Below are positions 25,742 to 34,621 of a stretch of 64,000 bases of DNA, piece after piece (positions within the stretch are counted from its first letter, which is position 1; each line of letters begins with the position of its first letter). This DNA comes from JAXMAO01 sp046350375 (lineage in GTDB: Bacteria; Planctomycetota; Phycisphaerae; UBA1845; UTPLA1), in NCBI GenBank assembly GCA_046350375.1, contig JAXMAO010000007.1, forward strand, positions 1 through 64,000. Reading direction: 5' to 3'. The notes beneath the pieces are model-generated. The model saw only the letters and a list, made by a program, of their open reading frames with translations, ran no database searches and was not told where the DNA came from. The position numbers and the translations under genes are program-made.

Positions 25742-27088
25742 GACGGGACGGGCGAGTTCGCGGTCGGCCCGCAGGGCGACGCGGCGGCGACGGCCGAATA
25801 TTTCGGCGCGCTGGGGCGACAGTTGATCAACGCGACCGGCGGCCCGGTGTATGATGGTCACGACCAGGTGGGCAGCGCGGTGCTGACGACGGATGCACAG
25901 AGCGGCTCGAACAACGGCGCGCGGATGAACCGGCGCTACTTCACTGCGTTCGGCGAGCGCGTCGCGGAGCTGGGCGAGGCCGGGCAGCCGCCGGCGGCCT
26001 GGGCGGCGACGACGTTCGGCTACTGCGGAGCGTGGGGTTACGAAGGTTCGGCCGAGTGGCCGACGGAGAGTAACTTCGGCGGCTCGTTGGGCGCTGGTTC
26101 GGGCGGCTCGCCGTCGAGCGACAACTTCTGGGAGAGTGACCTGGGGGTGCTGCACGTCGGCGCGCGGTGGTACTGGCCGGAGGCGGGGAGGTTTTTACAG
26201 AGGGATCCGATTGGAATCGCAGGTGGCACAAATATCTATGTATATGTTGACGGATCGCCATTATCCGGTAGCGATCCAAGCGGCCTCGACCGTTGGGTGG
26301 GCAACGATGAATGGCCTCACGAGTATGTGACGCTTGGCCCTGTTTATGGCAAGTACTGGCGGATCGATTTCTGCGCACCCGGTTGGGGCGAGGATGGACT
26401 CAATTGGTGGATTATTCTCTCACTTCTCTCAAATATCTGGGGACAGCGAGGGCAAGTCATTATTACGGAAGTCCCCCGCCCTGCCGGGCCGCCCGACATC
26501 CATTCAACTGAGGCGCAGGATCGTCGAGCCATTCTCTGGGCCGCGGACAACAGTGTTTACTACCACGGTATTACGCGTAATTGCAGAGTCTTTTCGAATC
26601 AAGTTATGGAGGCGGGGCTGGTCGTGGAACCTCCAAGTCAACCGCGAACTGAGCCGCCCGTCGACGTAAAGTGCTTTGTCGCAGGGACGTTTGTGGATTC
26701 GGAATCTGGATTTGTTTCGATTGAATCCATCAAAGCAGGTGACTGCGTATTTAGCGCTCGCGCTGCTGGCGATACTGTTTCGAGCGAGCGCGTCGTTCGT
26801 CTGTTTCATTCGACCGCGGAGGTGATCGTCGATGTTGTAGTCGATGGTGATACGATCAGTGTCACGCCGACCCATGAGTTTTTCGTAATTGGGCGTGGAT
26901 GGACGCCAGCGGAGCGACTCTCCGTCGGGGATAGTCTGTATTCTCATGCCGACGGCGCGTTGCCCGTGAGACGCGTCGTAGTACGCCGACTCGAAAAGCC
27001 GGTCGAGACTTACAACCTCAGAATCGAGACCAAGAGCACCTATTTTGTGGGAAAGCGACGTATCCTTGTACACAACCGGTACTGTTGA
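25742..27088 (+). CDS. Orphan RHS cassette 13 with a complete Hint domain at its C-terminus
   Basis: The backbone from about 25,742 is intact to RDPIGIAGGTNIYVYV. A region of about 125 residues follows (DRWVGNDEWPHEYVTLGPVY; YYHGITRNCRVFSNQVM, the His-x-Asn-Cys segment being reminiscent of papain-like/NlpC folds, weakly). Then comes a full Hint domain, residues 284-418 counted from 25,823: CFVAGTFVDSESGF, TPTHEFFVIGRGW, VETYNLRIETKSTYFVG, VHN. Hint domains self-cleave and often release toxins, but here only RYC follows the HN, so no downstream toxin exists. Confidence 0.8.
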   Translation, partial: DGTGEFAVGPQGDAAATAEYFGALGRQLINATGGPVYDGHDQVGSAVLTTDAQSGSNNGARMNRRYFTAFGERVAELGEAGQPPAAWAATTFGYCGAWGYEGSAEWPTESNFGGSLGAGSGGSPSSDNFWESDLGVLHVGARWYWPEAGRFLQRDPIGIAGGTNIYVYVDGSPLSGSDPSGLDRWVGNDEWPHEYVTLGPVYGKYWRIDFCAPGWGEDGLNWWIILSLLSNIWGQRGQVIITEVPRPAGPPDIHSTEAQDRRAILWAADNSVYYHGITRNCRVFSNQVMEAGLVVEPPSQPRTEPPVDVKCFVAGTFVDSESGFVSIESIKAGDCVFSARAAGDTVSSERVVRLFHSTAEVIVDVVVDGDTISVTPTHEFFVIGRGWTPAERLSVGDSLYSHADGALPVRRVVVRRLEKPVETYNLRIETKSTYFVGKRRILVHNRYC

Positions 27089-27421
27089 ACGGTCGTTGAT
27101 TCAAGTGGAGCGACCGCATGCGCAGGCGCGCTGGCTAGTAATGAGATGTATGGTGTTGAAAATCATCGACGTGATCTGGTCCAGGAAGTGCATCCAGTGC
27201 GCGCCGAATTCACGCACCGCTCCTGGCATTTGGTTGTTTCCGTGGAGTGTATCGGCCCCGACATCCGACAAGGAGGCTGAGGGGTGGTCACGGGTACTGT
27301 CGGCGCGTCCAGTGTGATGACTGCTTCTTTGTCTCGGGCGATCAAGAACACCATTCCGGTGCATCTGCGGGCGTTGGTTACCGACACCGGGGAAGCTGAT
27401 TTCCGATGGTGAGTAAGTGTT
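27089..27421. other. No recognisable gene after cassette 13
   Basis: Frames on both strands are short or lack any family feature. No hairpin with a T-run is seen. It may be a decayed immunity gene. Confidence 0.4.
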
Positions 27422-27811
27422 ATGAATAAAGTAGTCGGTGACGACAATCCCACATCGCGTCGACCGATGGGACGAGGAGGACGCCGACGCCTTTTCTCCT
27501 ATCGCCCCGCCTCGCTTGCGGAGAAGCTGATTGCTCTGATCCTGCTCGGAGGCGGCGGCTTCGTACTTTTTGTTTTGAATAGCCCAAGGATCGTGCATCG
27601 GTTGGGCCTCGCGAGTCTCATGCCTTCGGCTGCGGCAGTTGCACATCTTGCGACAGTCGGTGTTACCATTTTTCGTGGATCTCTTGTGCTTCAGTCGGTA
27701 AGAGACCTCGTTCTCAATCGGTCGGTTTCGCGCTCCTCAGCGATATGGGTCGCCGTCTTTGGGATTTGCATAGGTGGATACGTTTACTCTGTACTCATGT
27801 TGGCAGGATAG
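27422..27811 (+). CDS. Multi-TM protein between cassettes 13 and 14
   Basis: The 129-residue protein has an Arg-rich N-terminus (RRPMGRGGRRRLFSYR) and about three membrane helices (33-53, 65-85, 105-126). It lies about 330 nt after the Hint-ending cassette and just before cassette 14. Immunity by position only; no zinc ribbon. Confidence 0.45.
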   Translation: MNKVVGDDNPTSRRPMGRGGRRRLFSYRPASLAEKLIALILLGGGGFVLFVLNSPRIVHRLGLASLMPSAAAVAHLATVGVTIFRGSLVLQSVRDLVLNRSVSRSSAIWVAVFGICIGGYVYSVLMLAG

Positions 27812-29163
27812 ACAGAGTTTGTGCAGAAGATCGACTCTGCGACGCACGTCAGTACTGGTCCGCGGCGCGAGTCGGCGGGGCCGAGCACGACTACGGCACG
27901 CGCGACAACCGGCTGATGTATTTCGTGGTGAAGGACGCGGCCGGGGTCGAGACGCGCCGCGTCAGCTTCGCGTACGAGATCAGCGGCAACCCGCGCTACG
28001 TGGTCACCTCGCGGCCGGCCGACCCGGTCCGCCACGCGTATAGCCTGCACTATACGAAGCAGAACGCGCTGTGGCTGACCATCAAGGAGGAATGGCAGGT
28101 CGGCGACGGGCAGGTGACCAATCACCGCCGGCTGGCGGCGGAGGAGATTGTGACCGAGGGCGTGGGCATCGCGCGGACGCTGACGCGGAGGCTGGCGCCG
28201 CCGGAGAATGATCCGGACGGCCAGACCTCGCCGCTGGCGTGGGAGTTCGTCAGCGAGGTGCAGCGCGACCACGACGGTGACGAGCGGACGGGCGAGTTCG
28301 CGGTCGGGCCGCAGGGCGACGCGACGGCGACGGCCGAATATTTCGGCGCGCTGGGGCGACAGTTGATCAACGCGACGGGCGGCCCGGTGTATGATGGACA
28401 CGACCAGGTGGGCAGCGCGGTGCTGACGACGGATGCACAGAGCGGCTCGAACAACGGCGCGCGGATGAGCCGGCGCTACTTCACCGCGTTTGGCGAGCGC
28501 GTCGCGGAACTCGGAGAATCCGGCCAGCCTCCGCCGAGTTGGGCGGCGACGACGTTCGGCTATTGCGGCGCGTGGGGCTACCAGGGTTCGGCCGAGTGGC
28601 CGACGGAGAGTAACTTTGGCGACGCGTCGTCGGGCGGCGGTTCGGGCGGCGGTTCAGGCGGGTCGCCGTCGAGCGACAACTTCTGGGAGAGTGACCTGGG
28701 CGTGCTGCACGTCGGCGCGCGGTGGTATTGGCCGGATTCGGGGCGGTTCATCCAGAGGGATCCGATTGGGATTGCGGGTGGTACAAACAGCTACAGCTAC
28801 GCTGCGGCGAGACCGTCCGATCGCGTCGATCCGACCGGACGTGCGCTGATCGATCCATTCTCGACCAAAGGCTTCGGCGCGGGAAGTTACCCGTTCCAGC
28901 CGGACTCGGACGGGCTGCGGACGCGAGACTTTGAGGGCGACCATAACCCTCCAGGGATGCCGCCATCGGCCCCAGCGATCGGAGCCGAACTGCCGGTGTG
29001 CGAGGGACCGGCGCTTCCGGGGTCCGTGTTTGATTGGCCGGGCCCGGTGCCGGTTCGGTACATTCTAGTAGGCACGTTCTGCCATGCGAATCTCTCCGGC
29101 AAACTATGGTATACATTTGACCCCCCGCCAACAGACAGGCATTTCGAAGAACGGTTTCACTGA
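27745..29163 (+). CDS. Orphan RHS cassette 14 with non-membrane tip
   Basis: Backbone homology begins at about 27,880 (AEHDYGTRDNRLMYF); it has some distinct variants (KEEWQVGDGQVTNHRRLAAE) compared with other copies, so it is an older or independent copy. The shell end is RYWPDSGRFIQ then RDPIGIAGG. The tip (about 120 residues) is proline- and aspartate-rich with no clear membrane helix (DSDGLRTRDFEGDHNPPGMP; YILVGTFCHANLSGKLWYTF). The D-F-E-G-D-H motif could bind metal but no nuclease family is recognised. Confidence 0.7.
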   Translation: MGRRLWDLHRWIRLLCTHVGRIDRVCAEDRLCDARQYWSAARVGGAEHDYGTRDNRLMYFVVKDAAGVETRRVSFAYEISGNPRYVVTSRPADPVRHAYSLHYTKQNALWLTIKEEWQVGDGQVTNHRRLAAEEIVTEGVGIARTLTRRLAPPENDPDGQTSPLAWEFVSEVQRDHDGDERTGEFAVGPQGDATATAEYFGALGRQLINATGGPVYDGHDQVGSAVLTTDAQSGSNNGARMSRRYFTAFGERVAELGESGQPPPSWAATTFGYCGAWGYQGSAEWPTESNFGDASSGGGSGGGSGGSPSSDNFWESDLGVLHVGARWYWPDSGRFIQRDPIGIAGGTNSYSYAAARPSDRVDPTGRALIDPFSTKGFGAGSYPFQPDSDGLRTRDFEGDHNPPGMPPSAPAIGAELPVCEGPALPGSVFDWPGPVPVRYILVGTFCHANLSGKLWYTFDPPPTDRHFEERFH

Positions 29164-29361
29164 CTGGAGTCACTTTCACATGCCTACGCCGACAACCTCA
29201 AAATGGTGCGTAGCGCCCATCAACCCAAGGCCGTCGGGTCAACCCCCCGGACGTGAGGGGCGAGTGAGAATCGATTGTTTCGGTTTGGACGTCTTCATGA
29301 ATGGGTCACCTCGGCACATGTACGTGCGATCGGAGTCTGCGACAACTTCAGGGGCGCCGCC

Positions 29362-30360
29362 GTGACAGTCGAGCGATTGACAGCCAAGACCCTTGTGCCG
29401 GCCCAGCTGGGAGTACTTTGCTTCACCGCGCTGTGGCTCATCGGGCTGTGTGGCTTCTGGGTCCGCGTGGCCATACCCGCCAAGACTGCAATGGGTTCGG
29501 TGGCCGTCGTGGGTCTAGACCGGGTCGAGGCCGCGACAGTTTGCGGATTGCGGAGTGGAGCCCTGGTTGTGACGAAGGACTTTGCCACCCCACAATCCAA
29601 CATGGGCCTTGCGTGTGGCTGGGCACCGCTCGACGTTTCAGCCGCATCCGGAGAGCCCTTGTTTGAAGCCGTGACCGAGCCACGGCAACTGCCCCTTGTC
29701 TTTGTATCCATCTTTCTTGCTGTATATGTTGCCACGACGCGGCTGCTCCTGCGCCTGCGCGACACCATCGAATTCGACTCGCTCTGTGTCCGGACGCTCA
29801 GACTCGTTCCCCGATTGGTGCGAAAGTGCACGAAGGTGGCATGCGTCTGCCTGTTGTCGGGCGCCGTTGCGACAACGGCACTGTTCGCCTTCTCGAAGCA
29901 CGGCCTTGCGGCATTCTGGTTTGTGCCGACCGCGGGACTGCCGCCGACCCCGAGCCCGTGGGGATTGGAGTTGGAAGGGCGTTTGATTGATCTGTTCGAT
30001 GGCTCGTTGGTGATTCGACACAGATGTCTGCAGATTCAAAAGTCAAGAGTCTTTCATGGCTACGCCTGGATCAAATACTCGCAGTCAGTAGGCGGCGGAG
30101 AGCCAGTGTATCTCTCCGAGCAGTTAGTGCATTGCTCACAGTTGCTGGCACCGGATCGGCCGGGCATTCCGCTGACGGACTTGGCCCAGTCCTTGTTGAT
30201 CGGGGCGGCGTTGCTCGCGCCGGGTTACGCCAGAGTACGACGTACCGCCCTCTGCCCGCGCTGCGATTACGACCTGCGCGGAAACCGTTCCGGCAAGTGT
30301 CCGGAGTGCGGAGAGCCGGTGCTACGTTCGCCCGCGACAAAGATCGAACCCGCGCGTTGA
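29362..30360 (+). CDS. Putative immunity protein 14: large TM protein with C-terminal zinc ribbon
   Basis: From GTG 29362 the protein is about 332 residues: helices at about 13-33, 115-133, 160-180 and 268-285, with long loops, and a C-terminal zinc ribbon (CPRCDYDLRGNRSGKCPECG). A longer open frame begins at 29,275. It is the largest partner in the array. Its stop abuts the next RHS fragment (30,361), showing how tightly cassettes are packed. Confidence 0.55.
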   Translation: MTVERLTAKTLVPAQLGVLCFTALWLIGLCGFWVRVAIPAKTAMGSVAVVGLDRVEAATVCGLRSGALVVTKDFATPQSNMGLACGWAPLDVSAASGEPLFEAVTEPRQLPLVFVSIFLAVYVATTRLLLRLRDTIEFDSLCVRTLRLVPRLVRKCTKVACVCLLSGAVATTALFAFSKHGLAAFWFVPTAGLPPTPSPWGLELEGRLIDLFDGSLVIRHRCLQIQKSRVFHGYAWIKYSQSVGGGEPVYLSEQLVHCSQLLAPDRPGIPLTDLAQSLLIGAALLAPGYARVRRTALCPRCDYDLRGNRSGKCPECGEPVLRSPATKIEPAR

Positions 30361-31281
30361 GTGTCCGACGGCGAGCCGGCGTCTCCGGCCGAGTACTTCG
30401 GCGGGCTGGGGCGACAGTTGATCAACGCGACGGGCGGCCCGGTGTATGATGGACACGACCAGGTGGGCAGCGCGGTGCTGACGACGGATGCACAGAGCGG
30501 CTCGAACAACGGCGCGCGGATGAGCCGGCGCTACTTCACCGCGTTTGGCGAGCGCGTCGCGGAGCTGGGCGAAGGCGGGCAGCCGCCGCCGGCCTGGGCG
30601 GCGACGACGTTCGGCTACTGCGGCGCGTGGGGCTACGAGGGCTCGGCCGAGTGGCCGACGGAGAGCGGTTTCGGCGGTTCGTCGGGCGGTGGTTCGGGCG
30701 GTTCGTCGGGCGGTGGTTCGGGCGGATCGCCGTCGAGCGACAACTTCTGGGAGAGTGACCTGGGCGTGCTGCACGTCGGCGCGCGGTGGTATTGGCCGGA
30801 GACGGGGAGGTTCTTGCAGCGCGATCCGATAGGGGTTGGCGGCGGTTTGAATACATATATCTATGCATCAGAATCTGTGCTTGACGAGATCGATCCCAGC
30901 GGGCTGGCACCTGAGTCCATGGTGCGAGGTCACGATTGGGGGTTTCGTGACCACATCGAACAAGGCCGATCTGCTGGTCGGCCGGTGCCGTCTCGGTATG
31001 GTGAGACGCCGCCGTTGGCGGGCCCGCCTTGGCCGCTTCCACCGCCGCCTGCGACGCCACCACCGCCCCACTCTGGCTTTCATGGAAAGCACGTTGGCGG
31101 TGGACTATGTTTGCTCGGTGCCGGAGCGTTCGTGGTTGGTAGCGCCCTCGAAATAGGGTCCGCCATCTTTCCGCCAGCCGCGCCATTCGCCGTACCAGTC
31201 GGAGTCTGGTTACAGGCGTCGGGCGGGGAATCGATACTGATCGGCGGCGGTGTCCATACAGCCGGCGCGGCGTTCGATTGA
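30361..31281 (+). CDS. Orphan RHS cassette 15 (SGFHxKHVGGGLC tip, twin of cassette 2)
   Basis: Backbone homology from about 30,370 (SPAEYFGGLGRQLINATG); the Gly/Ser linker has two copies of the 8-residue unit. After RDPIGVGGG the tip begins LAPESMVRGHDWGFRDH (also in cassette 3), a polyproline linker, then SGFHGKHVGGGLCLLGAG and a hydrophobic glycine-rich end. The last part is related to the tip of cassette 2, and the downstream membrane proteins are homologous, so this is a duplicated and diverged toxin-immunity pair. Confidence 0.75.
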   Translation: MSDGEPASPAEYFGGLGRQLINATGGPVYDGHDQVGSAVLTTDAQSGSNNGARMSRRYFTAFGERVAELGEGGQPPPAWAATTFGYCGAWGYEGSAEWPTESGFGGSSGGGSGGSSGGGSGGSPSSDNFWESDLGVLHVGARWYWPETGRFLQRDPIGVGGGLNTYIYASESVLDEIDPSGLAPESMVRGHDWGFRDHIEQGRSAGRPVPSRYGETPPLAGPPWPLPPPPATPPPPHSGFHGKHVGGGLCLLGAGAFVVGSALEIGSAIFPPAAPFAVPVGVWLQASGGESILIGGGVHTAGAAFD

Positions 31282-31357
31282 CTTTGAGGCTCCAAGAGAA
31301 CCCTTGTTACAATCGTCTCCAACAAATCAACGCGCAACCCAGGGAAGGGAAGCCCGA

Positions 31358-31717
31358 ATGAATGTCGGCGCGTTGGTCGTAACGAAAGCGGATTTGCCCG
31401 AACTGGTGAAGGCAGGGCAGCGTGCATTCGATGGGTCATCGGGCTTGTCCCAGGCCGCCGCCGAGCGGCGAGCGATCCACGTGCGACAATCTCGGCTGGA
31501 TGGCCGACCACAGCTCGCCGCTCAGCGGCGGATCGGCTATGAATGCGCCCTCGGTGTCGCTGGAACCGCTGATCGGCTCGTCAATCGTGCATCGGCAATT
31601 CTCCGCACTAACGAGCAAGCATTGCTATTACCCCGGGCATTATTGGTTGGATACCGCGCCTCACCGAATTGCGGCCCTTGTTTCAACCGTTTGCCGACTC
31701 ATGAATGGCCTACATGA
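31358..31717 (+). CDS. Hypothetical protein, possibly frameshifted
   Basis: ATG 31358 has a GGGAAG upstream and encodes MNVGALVVTKADLPELVKAG, a plausible soluble start. Further on an alternative frame looks more protein-like (LTSKHCYYPGHYWLDTAPHR, ending at 31,811), so the gene may be broken by an indel around 31,430-31,480. No family recognised. It sits between cassette 15 and its immunity gene. Confidence 0.3.
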   Translation: MNVGALVVTKADLPELVKAGQRAFDGSSGLSQAAAERRAIHVRQSRLDGRPQLAAQRRIGYECALGVAGTADRLVNRASAILRTNEQALLLPRALLVGYRASPNCGPCFNRLPTHEWPT

Positions 31718-31797
31718 AGTGGCGGGGCTAGTAGGCGTCTTAGGAGCGGTTGACTGCGTGTGTCGCGCTTCGATCAGTCTGGCCGTTGTTGCTTCCC

Positions 31798-32646
31798 ATG
31801 ACTTCGACTGAATGCTCCATTCCCAGTAAGACGTTCACTTATAGGTCCGGCGTGGCCACAATCGTAATGCCACTAACAATTGTTATATTGGCCGCCCGGC
31901 ACGTCCAGGGTTTGCAGCGTTGGGTCTTGCAGGCGTGCGGCGGTGTGATTTGCCTTGTCGCCATTGCGAGAATCGTCGCATGGCTATCCACGCGCAGCAA
32001 AGCTGGCCGAACAAGCTGCTACTCAGCGGGCACCTCCGAGATCCTGCTCGTCGGTCTGTCGCCAGGAGCCATTGTTCCCGAAGTGCCGCCAGATGTACAG
32101 TTTGAGCCGCACACTTACGAAGGTGTGCCCTCGCACACTGTCTCATGGCGCGCGCGGAGCGCTCTTTCGGTTCTCTCATTTGCATGGTCTGTCGCGATCA
32201 TACTGTTCGTGGCATTGCGATTTCACCGCCCCGCGGCGCCGCCGATTGATGTTGATGTGATCGCGGTGTACTGCCTCGCTCTAGGTTGCGGTGTGCTGAC
32301 AATCTCAGTGTTGGTCGATTGCGTATTCGAGACACGGTACATTGTGCTGCCTTCAATGCTGCAGATTGAGACAACGTTGCGAGGATTTCGCAGCGGCACC
32401 GAGACAGCCTGTCTATCTCTAGATAATACGCACATTGAGCTGGACATAGCCCGCGGACGTCTCCGTATTGATCCGCGCGAGGCCGGCTCAGTCCGGAAGT
32501 CATGTACATTGCCGCTGCCGCGGACTAGTGAAATCTCCGAGTTTTCTGAGAGTATGATCCTTGCGGTCCTTGCCGTACGAGGCCGAGCCGACACGCGCCG
32601 GCATCGCGCGGCCAGTGACGCAGAGGCTGGCGCCGCCGGCGAGTGA
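31798..32646 (+). CDS. Putative immunity protein 15: homologue of immunity protein 2
   Basis: From ATG 31798 the protein is about 282 residues and aligns with immunity protein 2 (10,117) from its N-terminus: QGLQRWVLQACGG, PEVPPDVQFEPHTYEGVPSH, GVLTISVLVDCVFETRYIVL. Membrane segments and the bPH-like C-terminus are conserved. The last about 17 codons (RRHRAASDAEAGAAGE) read into the backbone of the next RHS cassette, so the original C-terminus was replaced when that cassette arrived. Confidence 0.65.
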   Translation: MTSTECSIPSKTFTYRSGVATIVMPLTIVILAARHVQGLQRWVLQACGGVICLVAIARIVAWLSTRSKAGRTSCYSAGTSEILLVGLSPGAIVPEVPPDVQFEPHTYEGVPSHTVSWRARSALSVLSFAWSVAIILFVALRFHRPAAPPIDVDVIAVYCLALGCGVLTISVLVDCVFETRYIVLPSMLQIETTLRGFRSGTETACLSLDNTHIELDIARGRLRIDPREAGSVRKSCTLPLPRTSEISEFSESMILAVLAVRGRADTRRHRAASDAEAGAAGE

Positions 32647-33568
32647 CCCGGATGGCCAGACCTCGCCGCTGGCGTGGGAGTTCGTGAGCGAGGTGCAGCG
32701 CGACCACGACGGCGACGAGCGGACGGGCGAGTTCGCGGTCGGGCCGCAGGGCGACGCGGCGGCGACGGCCGAATATTTCGGCGCGCTGGGGCGGCAGTTG
32801 ATCAACGCGACCGGCGGCCCGGTGTATGATGGACACGACCAGGTGGGCAGCGCGGTGCTGACGACGGATGGCCAGAGCGGCTCGAACAACGGCGCCCGGA
32901 TGTCGCGGCGATATTATACCGCGTTCGGCGAGCGCGTCGCGGAGCTGGGCGAAGGCGGGCGGCCTCCGCCGGCCTGGGCGGCGACGACGTTCGGCTACTG
33001 CGGGGCGTGGGGTTACGAGGGCTCGGCCGAGTGGCCGGATTGCAATGGCAATGGACGCGACGACGTTCTGGATATCTCTCTGGGGGCGAGCCACGACTGC
33101 AATGCTAACGGAGTCCCCGACGAGTGCGAAAACCCCGACTGCAACGAGAACGGCGTGCTCGATTCGTGCGACGTTTCGGCAGCAACGTCGCCGGATTGTA
33201 ATACCAATGGCGTTCCGGACGAGTGCGACGTGGGGTTTGGCACAAGTGGGGATTGCAATACGAACCTCATCCCTGATGAGTGTGACATCGCCCCGGGCAA
33301 CAGCGAGGACCTGGACGAAGATGGCATTCCGGACGAGTGCCAAGGCGTTGGCCAGCAGTCGATGATGATGACTCAGGGTGGCCAGGGTTCGGCGACGGAG
33401 AATCAATCCCAGCAGGCGTCAAGCGGGGAGAACGACACCGATCTCGATCCTCAGTGGCAGGCTATGATGGATTGGCTCGAAACGCAGGACTTTACCGGTC
33501 TCAAGCAGTGGGAAATCAGTTACCGGATCCATCAGAAGATGGCGGAGCTGGGGCTTTCGGGAGAGTGA
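32561..33568 (+). CDS. Orphan RHS cassette 16 fused to DCNxNGVPDECD acidic repeats
   Basis: Backbone homology starts at about 32,596. The shell is cut short at GSAEWP, before the usual FWESDLG segment, and joined to four or five Ca-binding-type repeats (DCNANGVPDEC, DCNENGVLDSCD, DCNTNGVPDECD, DCNTNLIPDECD, DLDEDGIPDEC). A Gln-rich linker and a C-terminal helical tail follow (WQAMMDWLETQDFTGLKQWE). Such repeats are common on planctomycete secreted proteins but not on RHS tips. The fusion may be a recombination product with a surface protein gene. No immunity-like gene follows; a PEP-CTERM gene does. Confidence 0.7.
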   Translation: MRSLPYEAEPTRAGIARPVTQRLAPPASDPDGQTSPLAWEFVSEVQRDHDGDERTGEFAVGPQGDAAATAEYFGALGRQLINATGGPVYDGHDQVGSAVLTTDGQSGSNNGARMSRRYYTAFGERVAELGEGGRPPPAWAATTFGYCGAWGYEGSAEWPDCNGNGRDDVLDISLGASHDCNANGVPDECENPDCNENGVLDSCDVSAATSPDCNTNGVPDECDVGFGTSGDCNTNLIPDECDIAPGNSEDLDEDGIPDECQGVGQQSMMMTQGGQGSATENQSQQASSGENDTDLDPQWQAMMDWLETQDFTGLKQWEISYRIHQKMAELGLSGE

Positions 33569-33590
33569 TATCATTGTTGGGAGGGTTATC

Positions 33591-34238
33591 ATGAAATCTG
33601 TCATGACGATCATCGCATTTATCGTTGTCTCGGGCGACGGCGCTCGTGCCGTGCCCTGCAACAGCGGCACCGCGCCGGTCTGCACGTACACAAGCTTTCA
33701 GGATTTCTCGCAGTTCGGCGGACCAATCAGTGTGATCGACTTTGAAACGATGCCGAACGGCCAGCCTACAGTCAACGGCACTTTTTTGTCCCCACTATTC
33801 AACTACGGTTCGCAAGGCGCTATCTTTTCGTCTCCGAATGTCGCGCCGGAACTGGTCGGAAACCCTGGCGATTTCGATCTCTTTGTTGACACTCATTTCG
33901 CGTCCATTCACACTTCGATAATCGCTGATTTGGTCACGCCATGCCACGCGGTCGGCGTCGCGTTTCCCGGAGGAACGACTCTGAGCGCATACGACGCGCA
34001 GAACAATCTCATCGGTAGTATCCATCTTTCGGGATCTGGCAGCGGATTCTTTGTCGGAATCACCTCCGATGCATTGATTGCTCGCGCTGTGGCGGATAGT
34101 GGAAGTTTTGTTGAGGATATCGAAGCGTTCTATTTCAACCCCACCCCTGAACCAGCGTCCGTTACGCTTCTACTTGTGGGCTTGGCGGCTGGCTGTTCAA
34201 CATCCCCGATGCGCCCGGCAACATCCAGACGTTCATGA
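33591..34238 (+). CDS. PEP-CTERM sorting-signal protein
   Basis: The 215-residue protein has a signal peptide (MKSVMTIIAFIVVSGDGARA), a beta-rich body (IDFETMPNGQPTVNGTFLSP; GVAFPGGTTLSAYDAQNN), and near the C-terminus TPEPASVTLLLVGLAAG. The last is a PEP motif plus membrane helix as recognised by exosortase. The tail after the helix (CSTSPMRPATSRRS) is longer than usual, suggesting that the very end has been altered by the rearrangement seen in the next gene. Exported, probably surface-associated. Confidence 0.75.
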   Translation: MKSVMTIIAFIVVSGDGARAVPCNSGTAPVCTYTSFQDFSQFGGPISVIDFETMPNGQPTVNGTFLSPLFNYGSQGAIFSSPNVAPELVGNPGDFDLFVDTHFASIHTSIIADLVTPCHAVGVAFPGGTTLSAYDAQNNLIGSIHLSGSGSGFFVGITSDALIARAVADSGSFVEDIEAFYFNPTPEPASVTLLLVGLAAGCSTSPMRPATSRRS

Positions 34239-34621
34239 AGCCGTATTTGCGGAACAGCAGCGGGACCGCCTTTGTCACCACTCAGCCCAGTTACGACCTG
34301 TACGTGACGATGCAACCGGATTGCGAAGACTGTTCCTCAACGGTCTGCTGCTGTCCGCGCCCGTGCTATAATGAGATAGGCGTGCCGCTCAAACTACGCC
34401 TAGCGGACATCGATGGGGATGGAAACCTGGACGCCGTGATGGTCGCAAGCAATCGGCCGAGCTTCTTCTACGTCATCCGCGGCAACGGACAGGGGGGCTT
34501 TGGGGACCCGCCGGTTCGGGTCGATAATGGAATTGGCGGGGGCAATCTGGACCTCGACGTGTTCGACCTGAACTGCGACCGGCTGGCCGAAGTCGTGCTG
34601 GCCGCGGGACCGGCCGGCTGA
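34235..34621 (+). pseudogene. FG-GAP/VCBS-type surface protein fragment truncated by IS3
   Basis: The frame contains LKLRLADIDGDGNLDAVMVA and NLDLDVFDLNCDRLAEVVLA, two FG-GAP/VCBS-like repeats. It lacks a signal sequence and ends at the IS3 junction (about 34,612), so it is an internal piece of a larger gene. Cys-rich segment CEDCSSTVCCCPRPC precedes the repeats. Confidence 0.55.
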
